From Glandiceps talaboti (Eukaryota > Hemichordata > Enteropneusta > Spengelidae): a stretch of 64,000 nucleotides of DNA. The position numbers and the translations under genes were made by a program. Numbering within the stretch: position 1 is the stretch's first letter; every line of letters begins with the position of its first letter. This document shows, one piece after another, positions 33,836-44,406 of the stretch. The notes under the pieces were generated by a model. That model did no database searches. It saw nothing but the letters and a program-made list of their open reading frames with translations, and was not told where the DNA came from. The stretch spans positions 23,658,092-23,722,091 of the forward strand of contig NC_135554.1 of NCBI RefSeq assembly GCF_964340395.1, written 5' to 3'.

Positions 33836-34165
33836 TGTTATGCCATGCACAAAGCAAGTGGAACAAAAAATATGGTCGTTCTGTCATGACAACGTGCATC
33901 TGTGTCGCGATGACACCCGTCTATGTCACTCGTTCTATGTTCAAAATATTAGTCGCAATGTTCAAAATTGCCATTACTTTCCCCGATTTTTCTTTGATAT
34001 TACTGGCGTTGGTATAATTATGTTATCCTCCAATATTTTTCTTCATTCAGCCAGAAAATACTCGTGACTTAGGGGTTCTCATTACTCATAGTGACAAGAC
34101 CCCTTAGGTCACTCATTTTTCCTTGGCTGAACGAAGAAAAATAATTTGGAATAACATCTACACAT
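33836..34165. mobile_element. ATTCCCC inverted-repeat element, longer copy
   Basis: The right part is a hairpin: GTTATCCTCCAATATTTTTC near 34021 against GAAGAAAAATAATTTGGAAT near 34131. The left part shares with 56205-56400 the words CCATGCACAAAG, GGAACAAAAAATATGG, CATGACAAC, GTTCAAAATTGCC and GATTTTTCTTTGATATTACT. So the family is about 330-370 bp, of which the copy at 22392 is only the hairpin part. Confidence 0.7.
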
Positions 34166-35824
34166 TGTTATTTTTACTTCTGAAAACCTAACACAACTGT
34201 TGCAAGAGATGAAGAGATATGCAGGAACATTTCAGAAATACTGGGTACTTGTATTTATCAATCAGCTAGTAAGATTGAATTGTCAGTTAATACTGATAGA
34301 ATGAAAACTATAACTTGTCTCCCCTACCCTAACTCGTCCCACCCCTAAACTTTGATGATATTGCCAGTGTGTCCTCCTATGAATGTCAAATTTTGTTGTA
34401 TTAGGTCAAAATGATAGAAAGTGAGTTTTCTTGTGAGTCACTCCATAGTAAAGAATAGGAGATTACCAAATTTTAGTGGGTCACAGGAAGTTACTGGTGC
34501 ATCAAATTAACTTAGAGGGCATACTGTTCAAGACGATGGCCTGAGTAGCATATGGTCGATAGTACATCCCTCTAGTGTTACAGTCTGTAAGGAGACCCCA
34601 GGTAGAAGTCATGGCCCTATTGTACTTTTCTCTTTCTTGATTTACTACTTGATTTTCTTGAACATCCAATAATGCTATGACAATATCAAACCATTACATG
34701 CCAATAAAAAGAAGGAAATGTACACCAATATGTGTATATGAATCAAAAAGCTATTAACCATTGAAAAACAGCTGTAGAAACAGTTGCACATTTTGTTGAG
34801 GAATTTGGCTGCTTAATAGGTGGGGTGAATGAAATGTGACTCTGGACATTAGAAAGGTGTGAACTGAAAGCTAGTATTGCCAACAAGTCGTAGCCATTCA
34901 AGGTGACAACATTTGTTCAAAAAGTATGTCTAGTTATTGACATGCAGCCAGGCAACTTGACCAAAGGTGTCAAGGCATGTGTTATTTATAATGCTGTAAT
35001 CAATTTCAAATCACACCACAATTGTTATGCTGTGTTCACTTCCAGTTGAGCTTGACAGGGTGTCTTTTTACAAGTCAAATAAATGTACATACACATGTAG
35101 CTGGAGTTGAATTCAGAGTCACTCAGTATGTAGGTCAGGAACGCCATTTTAAAACTGTTCCAAAAATTGGCAAGACTGAAGAACGCTTGATATGTGCTGT
35201 TTACCATAGCTTACCGTAGAAGTTAGAAGTCAGATAAACTAAAAGAAACTGTAACAGTAGGACAAAGGTTCTTAGGATATAAGATAAAGTTGATTGTTAG
35301 AGGCATTACTATTATGAAATTGTTAAAGGAGAAACCAGTGTCCTTCAGATGCACCCCAAAATGTATCCCAAACTTTTTTACAAATTAATGTTACTGAAAG
35401 TAAATATCAAAGTATCTTCTGTTTAAAAAAAAACATATTTTCAGAGGAATCTGAATTGCATATCTTTCACCACAAACTTGTCCGGAAAAGATCAAGACTT
35501 ATATTTTTGTTGCAGTCAACTTGTTCACTTTGAGTACAAACAGAGTTTTCTATGGCTAGACTTACCTTGTACAATTCCAATTAATTGTTCTTTTTATCCT
35601 GACGACAATCACATGAATACTAGTGTTTTTATGTGAAGGTTACAAATTTAAGCAGTTAGTAGGAGGGGATAGCTGGTAATTTATATCTGCATTCTGTATT
35701 GTTCACAGACTGAAGATTTTACTAAAGTTTTAGGTAGATAAAATTTTAGTGTGTATACCAGTTTTGATCTTACCTTAACCAGTTTATAATTGTACAATTT
35801 GGTGTGCCCTTTGAGACAAATTGA
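34166..35824. other. AT-rich DNA with repeat E at 34415-34500
   Basis: Repeat E (TTTTCTTGTGAGTCACTCCA, TACCAAATTTTAGTGGGTCACA) is the only element recognised. Open frames on both strands at 35022-35219 lack motifs. Confidence 0.4.
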
Positions 35825-36090
35825 CATGCCTCTGATAAACAGCAAAATGTCATGTGACACACCAAAATTTAGTGTTCCCCTATCCCTTGCTATTGTTTGC
35901 TGTGGATCAGAAGAAAAGAAATGGGCACACTGCTCCATACAGTGCAATTGTAGGGCTTCAGTCATCACTCTCGTTATACCAGTGCCCCCCCCCCCCCCCC
36001 TCCCAATTTGATGTACCATGGATGCACACAAATGTCTTGTGATGCACCAAACTTTGGTGTTCCCTGTCCTTTTCTACAAATGTCAGTTTT
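35825..36090 (-). repeat. Two reverse copies of repeat E around a poly-C run
   Basis: TGTGACACACCAAAATTTAG (about 35852) and TGTGATGCACCAAACTTTGG (about 36038) are reverse copies of the family seen at 29205 and 34415, about 186 bases apart. A run of 16 C lies between them at 35985-36000. Confidence 0.6.
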
Positions 36091-38543
36091 CATTATTTTT
36101 ACACTCCACAAAAAATATTTTCTGTCGTTTGAGGGTAGGGCACAACTGTATTCTAGAGGCTATCCATCCATCCATCAAATCTCTTCACACATTGGGTAAA
36201 GAGATATCTTTGAATCCCAGAGAAGAGAAATCTTCAAAGCCGTCAATAGCATCCAGACAAGGCATACTGTTGTATATAGATTTTTTGAGTGCAAGCCAGG
36301 TTAAAACACTTGGGAATTTGACATAAACAACCTGTATGTCATTTTTTAGATACATGCTACGTTAGACTATACTAGTATGTACAGAGATCAGACAAAATGT
36401 ATATAAATCTATATAAAAAAAATGATTGATGTTAACAGTTGGTAATATCATAAGTGATAACTCATAAATATGAAAGAGAAGTAATCAATGAGGATGATGA
36501 TGATGTCCCATTCATGCCAAAACATCTGTGATAGCAGTAATGATTATTTTTGTCCCAAAGCTTGTTTGCAAACACTCAATTCACGTCAGAGAGACAGAGA
36601 GACAAAACCAGCCATCCACTCCAACTGTCTCATTATCTATTGAAGTAAATGCCATTTCAAGATTACATGACAATATGCATATTACATTAATCCAATCTGC
36701 ATGTAACCGGCCCACCATTGTGTGTTCGTCACCCCAGCTACCATTCACCAAATCACAACTTCTTTGTGTGATCATTTGCGCTTCAGATACTGTGTAGAAA
36801 TGGACATCTGTACGTACATGTATTCGTCACATTTGTAGCCTTTTGATTTCGAAATGTAATAGAGGGAAAGGTCATGATGGAATTTTAAACCCTAGAAACG
36901 TTGCATGGTTATACAACACTGGGTGTGTGTGTGTGTATGAGTATAGCTGAATCCAGGTGAGTTCAGAAACCTTTTTCGTTGGCTAGTTCAAATATCTAGT
37001 TACAGATACTGATCTGATAGTGATTATTTCACAGCCGTTGAAAAATTTAGGTTATCTTTGTTGGTTTCTATTGATGACTTTTTAAGCAATTCTACTCCCA
37101 TGTTGATAATACAGATCTTGCAGTCAGCAAAATGATAGCTTGGACACTTGATTTCAATCCGATCTTATTTTCATGATGCATCATTGTGATTTTACATGCA
37201 AGTCTGGTTTTCTGTTGATGAAAATACTAGCTGTTACATAATACGTCACGCCTCGCTGATAGTTTTGATATCAGTGGAGTTCAGTTTCAAGGAATATAAG
37301 TCCTATTTTTTTCAGGACTTTTGACATCTCAGAGGTAAGATTTCTGCAATATTTCATTGCTGTACGAAATACTGCATTGTTACTAGTACTCCTCCTGGTT
37401 GGACAATATTTGAAATCTAAAAATGGACAAAGTCGTAGATCAGATTGATAGAGAACCACAAACTGCAACAAGAAGCCTCCATATAATAATGGATCCATTG
37501 TTACACTTCTAATTGGTAGACTTTAGTGATCAAGATTGCAAAACAGATAGTCAAACTAAACACATCATGGTGAATTATGTGTTTACTCTGTGTGTAAATT
37601 GCCTATATATAAATTATAATGGTAAATCTTTTTACCAAACATATATATCTTCTGATTAGTTTGTATAAATGTACCCATCAATAATAAATGTTTGTCAAAG
37701 TCCCTGAACAGAATGCACTGGACCTCATTTACTTGATAATCCACAATAGAATTCTTGTGTTCCAGTTTGGTTGCTCCACATCAATTCATTCATATGGGCG
37801 TTGGAAAACTCTTGTATACATATGTGTGTGTGTGTGTGTGTCAATGTTATATAAACCAGGTAATGACCGCTGGACTTTGAATTTAGCCATGCTCTTGAAA
37901 CCATCGACCTCTGACTGCCAGTATCTCTTATTGTAGACCATCAAAATCTAAAACTGTTGGTCCATGATATGTACCACTTACTTTACAGTAAAATATGAAC
38001 CCTGACTGTGATCTTGCCGCAACCAATTGAAAGAGTTCACAACTTGTTTTGTGCGTTTCGGTAGTGAGAAAAATTACTTTGGAAAGGTTTCCCTGGTAGA
38101 CACTTTCATGTGATATCCAGGAAAGTGGGTATAGTGGTAGGTAGACTAGCCCAGTGATTTTGCTATCTGGCTTGGCACTGTCATTATATCAAGTCAGATT
38201 GCCAAGTCTCTAGGGAAGCGGGAGACTTGCTAAAGTTGATGAGATTACTCTTATTTAATTTCCAATTGATCAATGTAGTAGTAACTAGTATGCTTTCATT
38301 TGTCTTAATTGATACACAATGTATTAGGTGAAACTCCATGCCTTGCTTCAAGGAAAAAACCTCTCTTCAGAAAACTAAATGATTGATATGAAGATGTGGA
38401 AAGAGAAAATAATGTTCTTAATCAGTTCTTTTGTTAAAAATGCACACCTTTTCTTAATAAAAGTATATAAAGAAAGAAAAAAATTGACAGGGTACAAGTT
38501 TTAGTAGAATGTATACTGAAAATATGTGATATACCTGTGACTC
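36091..38543. other. AT-rich DNA, short TG runs, no accepted gene
   Basis: TG runs at about 36923-36936 and 37823-37842. An 89-codon plus frame at 36528-36797 was considered (see rejected). Repeat G remnants may lie at 38110-38215. Confidence 0.4.
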
Positions 38544-38666
38544 ACATTACAGCATCCTCGCAAACCACAACCGTTTCACGGTACCGTTCTTAACGAGCCG
38601 GTCCCTACATTATTTTGTGAAGTGTAGTGGAAATAACAGCTCTGGTTTGCGAGAATGACATTACAG
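38544..38666. mobile_element. 105-bp inverted-repeat element with 9-bp direct flanks
   Basis: ACATTACAG occurs exactly at 38544-38552 and 38658-38666. Between them the element starts CATCCTCGCAAACCA and ends TGGTTTGCGAGAATG, so its 15-bp ends are inverted repeats with one mismatch. A 9-bp duplication suggests a Mutator-like or related transposase (hAT and P make 8, Mutator 9-11); the assignment is inference. The clean duplication points to a fairly recent insertion. Non-coding and non-autonomous. Confidence 0.8.
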
Positions 38667-39813
38667 GTTTACAGACCGCATCATCAGTGGCCCCTTATGT
38701 AAATGTGCCATAGTGAGGGTAAATGTTAGAAACCTGGGCAATTTAGCTTTTTATCTCTGACTCAGTCAGTGGTATTATAACTTTTTAAATGTTAGAAGTT
38801 AGGTGTCTTTCTTTTTAGCTAATCAGTCATGAAACATAAAACAATCAGCAAGTACTGTTCACACTTTTCTGAGATATTCTGATAAAATAGGTTTATTGTT
38901 CCTTTTAAAGCCCCCAGGATTATAATGTTGTTTTGTTTGAGTGTAAATCCTAGTGATGGATTACTTCGATGGAAGTAAGAAGATAAGAGTTGGTAACCGG
39001 AAAGTAAAAGCAGTGCATCGCTTTGTTTGTTGTGATCTTCTTTGTGTGTGACATCCGGCCAGGTTTGCGATATCATAGTGACCCTGGATGGAGTGTGGAT
39101 TTTAGCACTTACTTCACCTGAAGGACATCGCAAAATTCACTAAGTAATCCACTCATCAAATCTTTGTGCTCTGTTCTACTCAGGAAATGCCCGTAGCACA
39201 GTGGTTAATTTATGTAAAGATGAAAGTCTCGAGTATGTTAATGAGAAGACGTCTAATTTACATAGAAATGAACAACATTGATTGTTTTTAGGAAATGAAC
39301 ATCTAAGACTTCAAAGAGTTAGGTGCAATCATGGCTGTGAGGAGGGGATCACGCAACCAAAATACTAGTATATACTGTGCATGGTAGCTTGTAGGGTTTC
39401 TACTTCTTTTTTTTTGCTGTGAATGTGAATGCATTGGGAAGACACATTTGATTTGAGATACATTTATATTTATTATTGAAATACACCCTTATGTTTTCAC
39501 TAGTTTGCATGATAAAATGTGACAAATTTCAGCATTTCTGATGTTCCTGATTGTGATCAAAGTACAGTGCCCTCTATAGGCATATCTATTTATCTAAAAT
39601 TCCTTCAATAGAAGTCAACCTGTTTCATATGAAACACAACACATGAATAAACAAACAAACGAAAAGAAGTCTTTCAAGCTTGTAAAGAGTTTATATCTAA
39701 TTTTAAAATAGTCTTTCCAAACTAATTTTCTTGTATTGGAATCATTTCTGATAAACTATGATATACAAGACTTGTGAGTTTTACCTTTTTGCAGTGTGAC
39801 TAACGTAGGGATT
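38667..39813. other. AT-rich DNA, nothing gene-like
   Basis: A 104-codon minus frame at 38819-39133 has no motif and ordinary composition. Nothing else was recognised. Confidence 0.4.
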
Positions 39814-40024
39814 CTGTAAACCTAGATATTTTCACCACTAGAAAATTTTACAATTTTTTGTCTTCAGCTTGTTCTCAAAGACTACTTTTTACTAATTACC
39901 AGACTGGTTACATTATTTTCATGTATAAGAAGGCATTTTAGTCACTACTTATATTAGCGTTTTTTTTGTTTTCTGGCGAAATAAGTGAAAATAAGTCTTT
40001 AATGAAAATTTCCAGGTTTGTAGT
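39814..40024 (+). mobile_element. CTGTAAACC inverted-repeat element, copy 3
   Basis: It starts CTGTAAACCTAGATATTTTC and ends AATGAAAATTTCCAGGTTTG. The inside has ACTAGAAAATTTTACAATTT, AGAAGGCATTTTAGTCACTA and CTGGCGAAATAAGTGAAAAT. About 211 bp, closest to the presumed consensus. Confidence 0.75.
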
Positions 40025-41139
40025 ATACTGATACTTCATTAGATGTCATTTTAATGAAAGAAGTGTTTAGGCCAAGTGCCAAACAGGGAAAAGGGTGATG
40101 TATTGTCATGAAAAACAAAAAACATGATTGTTGTATAACCTATTGTTTTGTGTGATTTTCCCTCCTGTTAGCAAAATGTAAAGAACAATACAGGATATAA
40201 ATTGGTACATTTGTCAAAAACAGTAGTTCTGTGTGTGGATTAAAAGTCTATTATGTTTTGTTTTTTTGTAAAGAATGACATACAAGTGAAATTGAGCCGA
40301 GTTCCTGAGGCTGTAACTGGGGTTCCCCTTTTAAAATGATGTCATCACTCTTTGAAGTTATTTACTCATCACCAGATTACTACTCTCCGTGACTAGGATT
40401 CTAAAAAACCTTAGCAAAACAGTGCGATTTAGTTTCTATGCGTGTGTTGTCAGTCGGACACCATACAAAAGTGGTTATACTTTCTATTGATTTGCTCAAT
40501 TATAGTACTCGTTAAGATTGTTAATTTATTGTGGTTTTCCACTACGCTGAAGATGAACAAAAACAACACAGAAACACTATTGTCAAGTGTTTCTTTTGAA
40601 ATAGACAGACTGCACATCTTCAACAGATGACAATTCTATAAATTAAATCCCTGTAAAACCCGCCAAAGGATGTGATTTCAGCTGTAATTGGTGGTTTGTC
40701 ACTGTATTGTTTGCAATGACAATAACTCCACATCAGTCGGAAATTAGACAGAGAAAGTTCTATTACGTTTCATTGCGATTTCTATCAGACTTTTCACAGG
40801 GTAGTGTCATTGAAATTTGCTAACTGTTATCTTTCATTTCTGTTATAATTTTAATATCTGTTTGTTTTTGTCAATGCAGTGCATTGAAATACTGTAAAAG
40901 GAAGCATGTTCATTTTTAAAAGAAACAGTTCTAGGTGGTGAGAAAAAAGTACTACCCTGGAACAAACTCTTTTGTTTCTTGGTCTTTTGTCCCTGGCCTT
41001 GTTATAATGATTTATTCTGATACATGTGTATTAGGTCTACCGAAGTGGAAATAAAATAAAAGACACTCAAAGCATTATTTTGGTATGAATTTCTCCAAAT
41101 ATTTGCAATATTGATATGTGAATTAGTGTAGAGGCTAGT
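40025..41139. other. AT-rich DNA, nothing gene-like
   Basis: No exon, RNA or repeat recognised. Confidence 0.4.
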
Positions 41140-41215
41140 CATGGGTTTGAATCTTATGAAAAGAGATCTGGTATGGGATTCACAGCCATGGATAGCCACT
41201 AGACTATAGGAGAAT
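41140..41215 (-). mobile_element. tRNA-like SINE head or tRNA pseudogene
   Basis: On the minus strand an A box TAGTCTAGTGG (41206-41196) is followed about 45 bases later by a B-box-like GATTCAAACCC (about 41153-41143). Spacing and order are those of a Pol III internal promoter. No CCA end or paired acceptor stem can be drawn, so a working tRNA is unlikely. Confidence 0.5.
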
Positions 41216-42192
41216 GTAACCAACTTGTGTATTAAGGTAGAAATTAAGTATCTTTATGAAAAAGATTTCTGTGATTATTAAAACTTAAACTCTTTCTTTA
41301 TCTAATATTTTGCATCAAATAATATGACTTCATATTATCCTGTCAGATTTGTGAAATTTTAGGGGATTCCAGACATTTTTTTTATCCTGTCTCTATGAAG
41401 GAGAACAAAGGCAAGGCCTATTTCATCTTTGCTATATTTAATTTTAATATGCTAAGTAGACCCATAAATTTTTTAAGTCATTTTGCTAACTCTGCGATGT
41501 GTGACATCTCTTATGCTAAGGAGACCTATAGAAGTCGTTTATTTACCAACCCTGCAGCATCAACCTTTCTATAGCATGTGATCTCTCTAAAATAGAGTTA
41601 TAAAAAGTTATGTATCTGGCCTGCTGTATTGAGCACTTGCTGATAGCGATCTTGGTGTATTTATTAGATTGAGGTCTGAATAGCCTGCCCTAGTATTGAA
41701 TGAACTGCAGTCATTATAGTTAATTGTGTATGTCGTGATAGTTTAGTCTTTGTGTAATATCAAAAGCAGTTTGGAACATTCTGACTTGGAGCCAAGATCT
41801 TTAATTAAGCTATTGACCAAGTACAGTGAGATACAGTAGATGGTGAGATTGCCGACCACTCTCTGATTCGTGTGAGTCTTACATAATTAAACCTTCCCTG
41901 TCACACACCAAGAGCAGTGGCATGTGTTTGTAGTGAAAGTAGCTGGAGTTACCAGGTTTGCCACCTATTTGGGGGAAACAACTCAGCAGTTCTCCATTGT
42001 AGAGGTAACTGGTGTGGTGTGTATTGTGGTATAAGTCACAGGGGTATAGGCTTGTTTACCTAGCAATTAATTGATAATTAGGGGTAGGTCTCAGTCTGGC
42101 GTCCTCAATGCCAAAACGACCTTCTCTGGCTGTAATCTCTCAGGAGTCTGGCAATTTTGTTTTTGTATGCTTTATATTCTCTTTTTGTTTAG
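41216..42192. other. AT-rich DNA, nothing gene-like
   Basis: No repeat or frame of note. Confidence 0.4.
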
Positions 42193-42217
42193 GCTGCTCA
42201 GGAAGTTAGTGAATAGG
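42193..42217 (+). other. Candidate 25-base microexon
   Basis: One of the best splice-site pairs in the window: ATTCTCTTTTTGTTTAG before it and a perfect GTAAGTATT donor after it. Only one internal frame is open (LLRKLVNR). Too short for family assignment, and no neighbouring exon fixes the frame. Confidence 0.25.
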
Positions 42218-42941
42218 GTAAGTATTCATCCAATTCAGACTGCATCATAACAGATTAAATGTTGTCTTTGACACAAGTGTTTAGGAGGAATAAACCAACA
42301 TTTCTCTGTTGTGATCTTGTAAACTTAGGTGCGTGGATGCTTGCATGGTATTTTGTACTGTAAGAGTCAACCAAGGGTCAAGGTATCACATACCTATGAA
42401 TGGGAGTGTCTTCCTATCAGATATATTGGTCTAGATATACTTTGTAATTAGTTTCTGCAGGGATATGATTTGATGACCTTTGACCTTCCAGATTCATGAC
42501 CTCTGACCCTTCAGATTCTTTACACTGATTAGTGTCTACTATGCTTCAGTTCTCTTACCAGTGGATTGCATGGGAACAATTTCTTTGGCGACAGTATGTT
42601 GTCACCATTATCATGTTTGTATCATGCATGTTTGCAGTGTTTTGTGGTAGCCTAAACTGCAGACTGATATTGACTTATTTGAGTGTCAATCTTTGCAATG
42701 CAATTATTTTAGAAAACCAACTAAAATTGATACCTGTGTCACAGGAAATGATAATGCAGCCCTCAAACCTTATGGCATCAAGACTATCTTCATCATTTTC
42801 ATGTACCCAATTCTGTGTTAGTTATACAAGGGAATTTTGCATCATTAAGATTTAGAAAAAAAGATAATGAACTGACAAATTACCAAACTCATGTCCAATG
42901 CCATGTTCAGACCTTGTATGAATTTACTTCAATTTAGGAAC
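42218..42941. other. AT-rich DNA, nothing accepted
   Basis: A 107-codon plus frame at 42532-42855 reads like a hydrophobic, Cys-containing chance frame with no motif. Confidence 0.35.
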
Positions 42942-43182
42942 GGTATGAAAATACCACTAGCATGTGCACGCACCAGTGCAAGTAATCTCAGGTTCATATG
43001 TAATAATACCACTAGTATGTACAAACACACCAGTGCAAGTAATCTCTGGTATATATGTAATAATACCACCAGTATGTACGAACACCAGTGCAAGTAATTT
43101 CTAGTACACATGTAATAATACCGTCAACTAGTATGCTTGCACACCTACTAGTGCAAGTAATCTCTGGCACATATGTAATGAT
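42942..43182 (+). repeat. Minisatellite, 4 units of 55-64 bp
   Basis: ACCAGTGCAAGTAATCTC recurs near 42971, 43029, 43084 and 43147 with ATGTAATAATACC and CTAGTATGTAC between. The repeat also produces periodic frames on both strands. Confidence 0.85.
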
Positions 43183-43632
43183 GGATATTATTGTCAAAGG
43201 TGCATGTGCATTTCCTGTAATACTAATAGCTTATTATATCCTTTGGTTGAACTACTATTATATGTGACAGTTTAATAAGATGTGTGTGTGCTGAACCAAT
43301 GTTCAATTTTTTCACTCCATTTCATCATGACCATGTTGCAAACTGTAAATCTGTGATCAGAAGTGACATATTGACATTAGTTTGAAGTCTATTTCCCGTT
43401 AAATTGTATGTTTCCAAGTGTGAATTGATTTTAATAGTCATGGTAAGCTGTCAAAGGATATTCATTTTAACTTTGACTATAGCTGCATGTTAGGCTGACT
43501 ACCTGGTGTGCTAAACATAAATGGTTAATTTGGCTCATTTTTCCAACACAGTCAAATGAATCAATATATTGGATCATGTTCAGTGGTTGTCATGGGAACG
43601 GTATCGTCAAACATTTCTTGTAATGACATCAT

Positions 43633-43867
43633 AAACCAACCATGGCCGGAGGTACAATACTGTAAAGTGTATCTATGTTCCTGTGCCTCTACGTGGTCGT
43701 CGTTCTGTATGTGAAATTTGTCACTGTCAAGAGCCAGAGTTATTGTTCAATTTGCTGCGTACTTACAACGAACGCAAGTAACAGTAACAAGAGGCTGTAG
43801 CTGAGAACCTAGAAATGATTGAACCCATAGTGGATCTCTGTCATGGACTAAGGCTAAGCTACAGAAG
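43633..43867 (+). pseudogene. Possible exon or coding relic with two in-frame stops
   Basis: A single frame is open from about 43635 to 43778 (HGRRYNTVKCIYVPVPLRG, then RRSVCEICHCQEPELLF, then NLLRTYNERK). After TAA-CAG-TAA at 43779-43787 the same frame continues open (QEAVAENLEMIEPIVD, LCHGLRLSYR) to a strong donor AAG|GTGAGC at 43868. The composition is more protein-like than chance frames here, with CxxCxC and several CpGs. The upstream 3' splice site is not obvious. It may be a decayed exon, a transposon-derived fragment, or two separate exons. Family not recognised. Confidence 0.25.
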
Positions 43868-43916
43868 GTGAGCGTGCAGGGGTAGAGATTACTATTCAAG
43901 GAATATATGAAGTTAA

Positions 43917-44240
43917 TCTTGCATTGTTGGATCGTTTTGAGGATTTTACGTATTATCCAAAGTAGTCTCTCATCAATAGATGTATAATTTTGATAATGTT
44001 ACTCAGTCTTGCATTGTTAGATCGTTTTGAGGATTTTTACGTATTATCCAAAGTAGTCTCTCATCATCAGGTGTATCATTTTGACAATGTTACTCAGTCT
44101 TGCATTATTGGATTGTTTTGAGGATTTTACGCATTATCCAAAGTAGCCTCTCATCATTAGATGTATACTTTTGCTCAATCTTGCATTATTGGATCATTAT
44201 TGAGTGTATTACGCATTTTCAAAAGTAGTTTCTCAGTGAT
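43917..44240 (+). repeat. Minisatellite, 4 units of about 81-91 bp
   Basis: Units begin at 43917, 44007, 44098 and 44179: TCTTGCATTGTTGGATCGTT, TTGAGGATTTTACGTATTAT, CCAAAGTAGTCTCTCATCA, then GTATAATTTTGATAATGTT. Identity is high between units 1-3; unit 4 is shorter. Confidence 0.85.
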
Positions 44241-44406
44241 GGTTCATTTTGACAACCTTACCCATAATAAGATTAAGTCATACTTGTTCTCTAGTGAATT
44301 AGCACATTCCTTGCTTTCCTTATGGTTCATTTTGACAACCTTACCCATAATAAGATTAAGTCATACTTGTTCTCTAGTGAATTAGCACACTCCTTGCTTT
44401 CCTTAG
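44241..44406 (+). repeat. Exact-looking tandem duplication, 83 bp
   Basis: Copies at 44241 and 44324 start GGTTCATTTTGACAACCTTA and end CTCCTTGCTTTCCTTA or ATTCCTTGCTTTCCTTA. Only about one base differs, so this is recent. It abuts the end of the preceding array. Confidence 0.9.

Noticed and set aside
36528-36797. 89-codon plus-strand frame ending QLPFTKSQLLCVIICASDTV, with a possible acceptor at about 36584
   Set aside because: Composition is somewhat protein-like, but no family is recognised, the acceptor is weak and an equally long minus-strand frame overlaps it.
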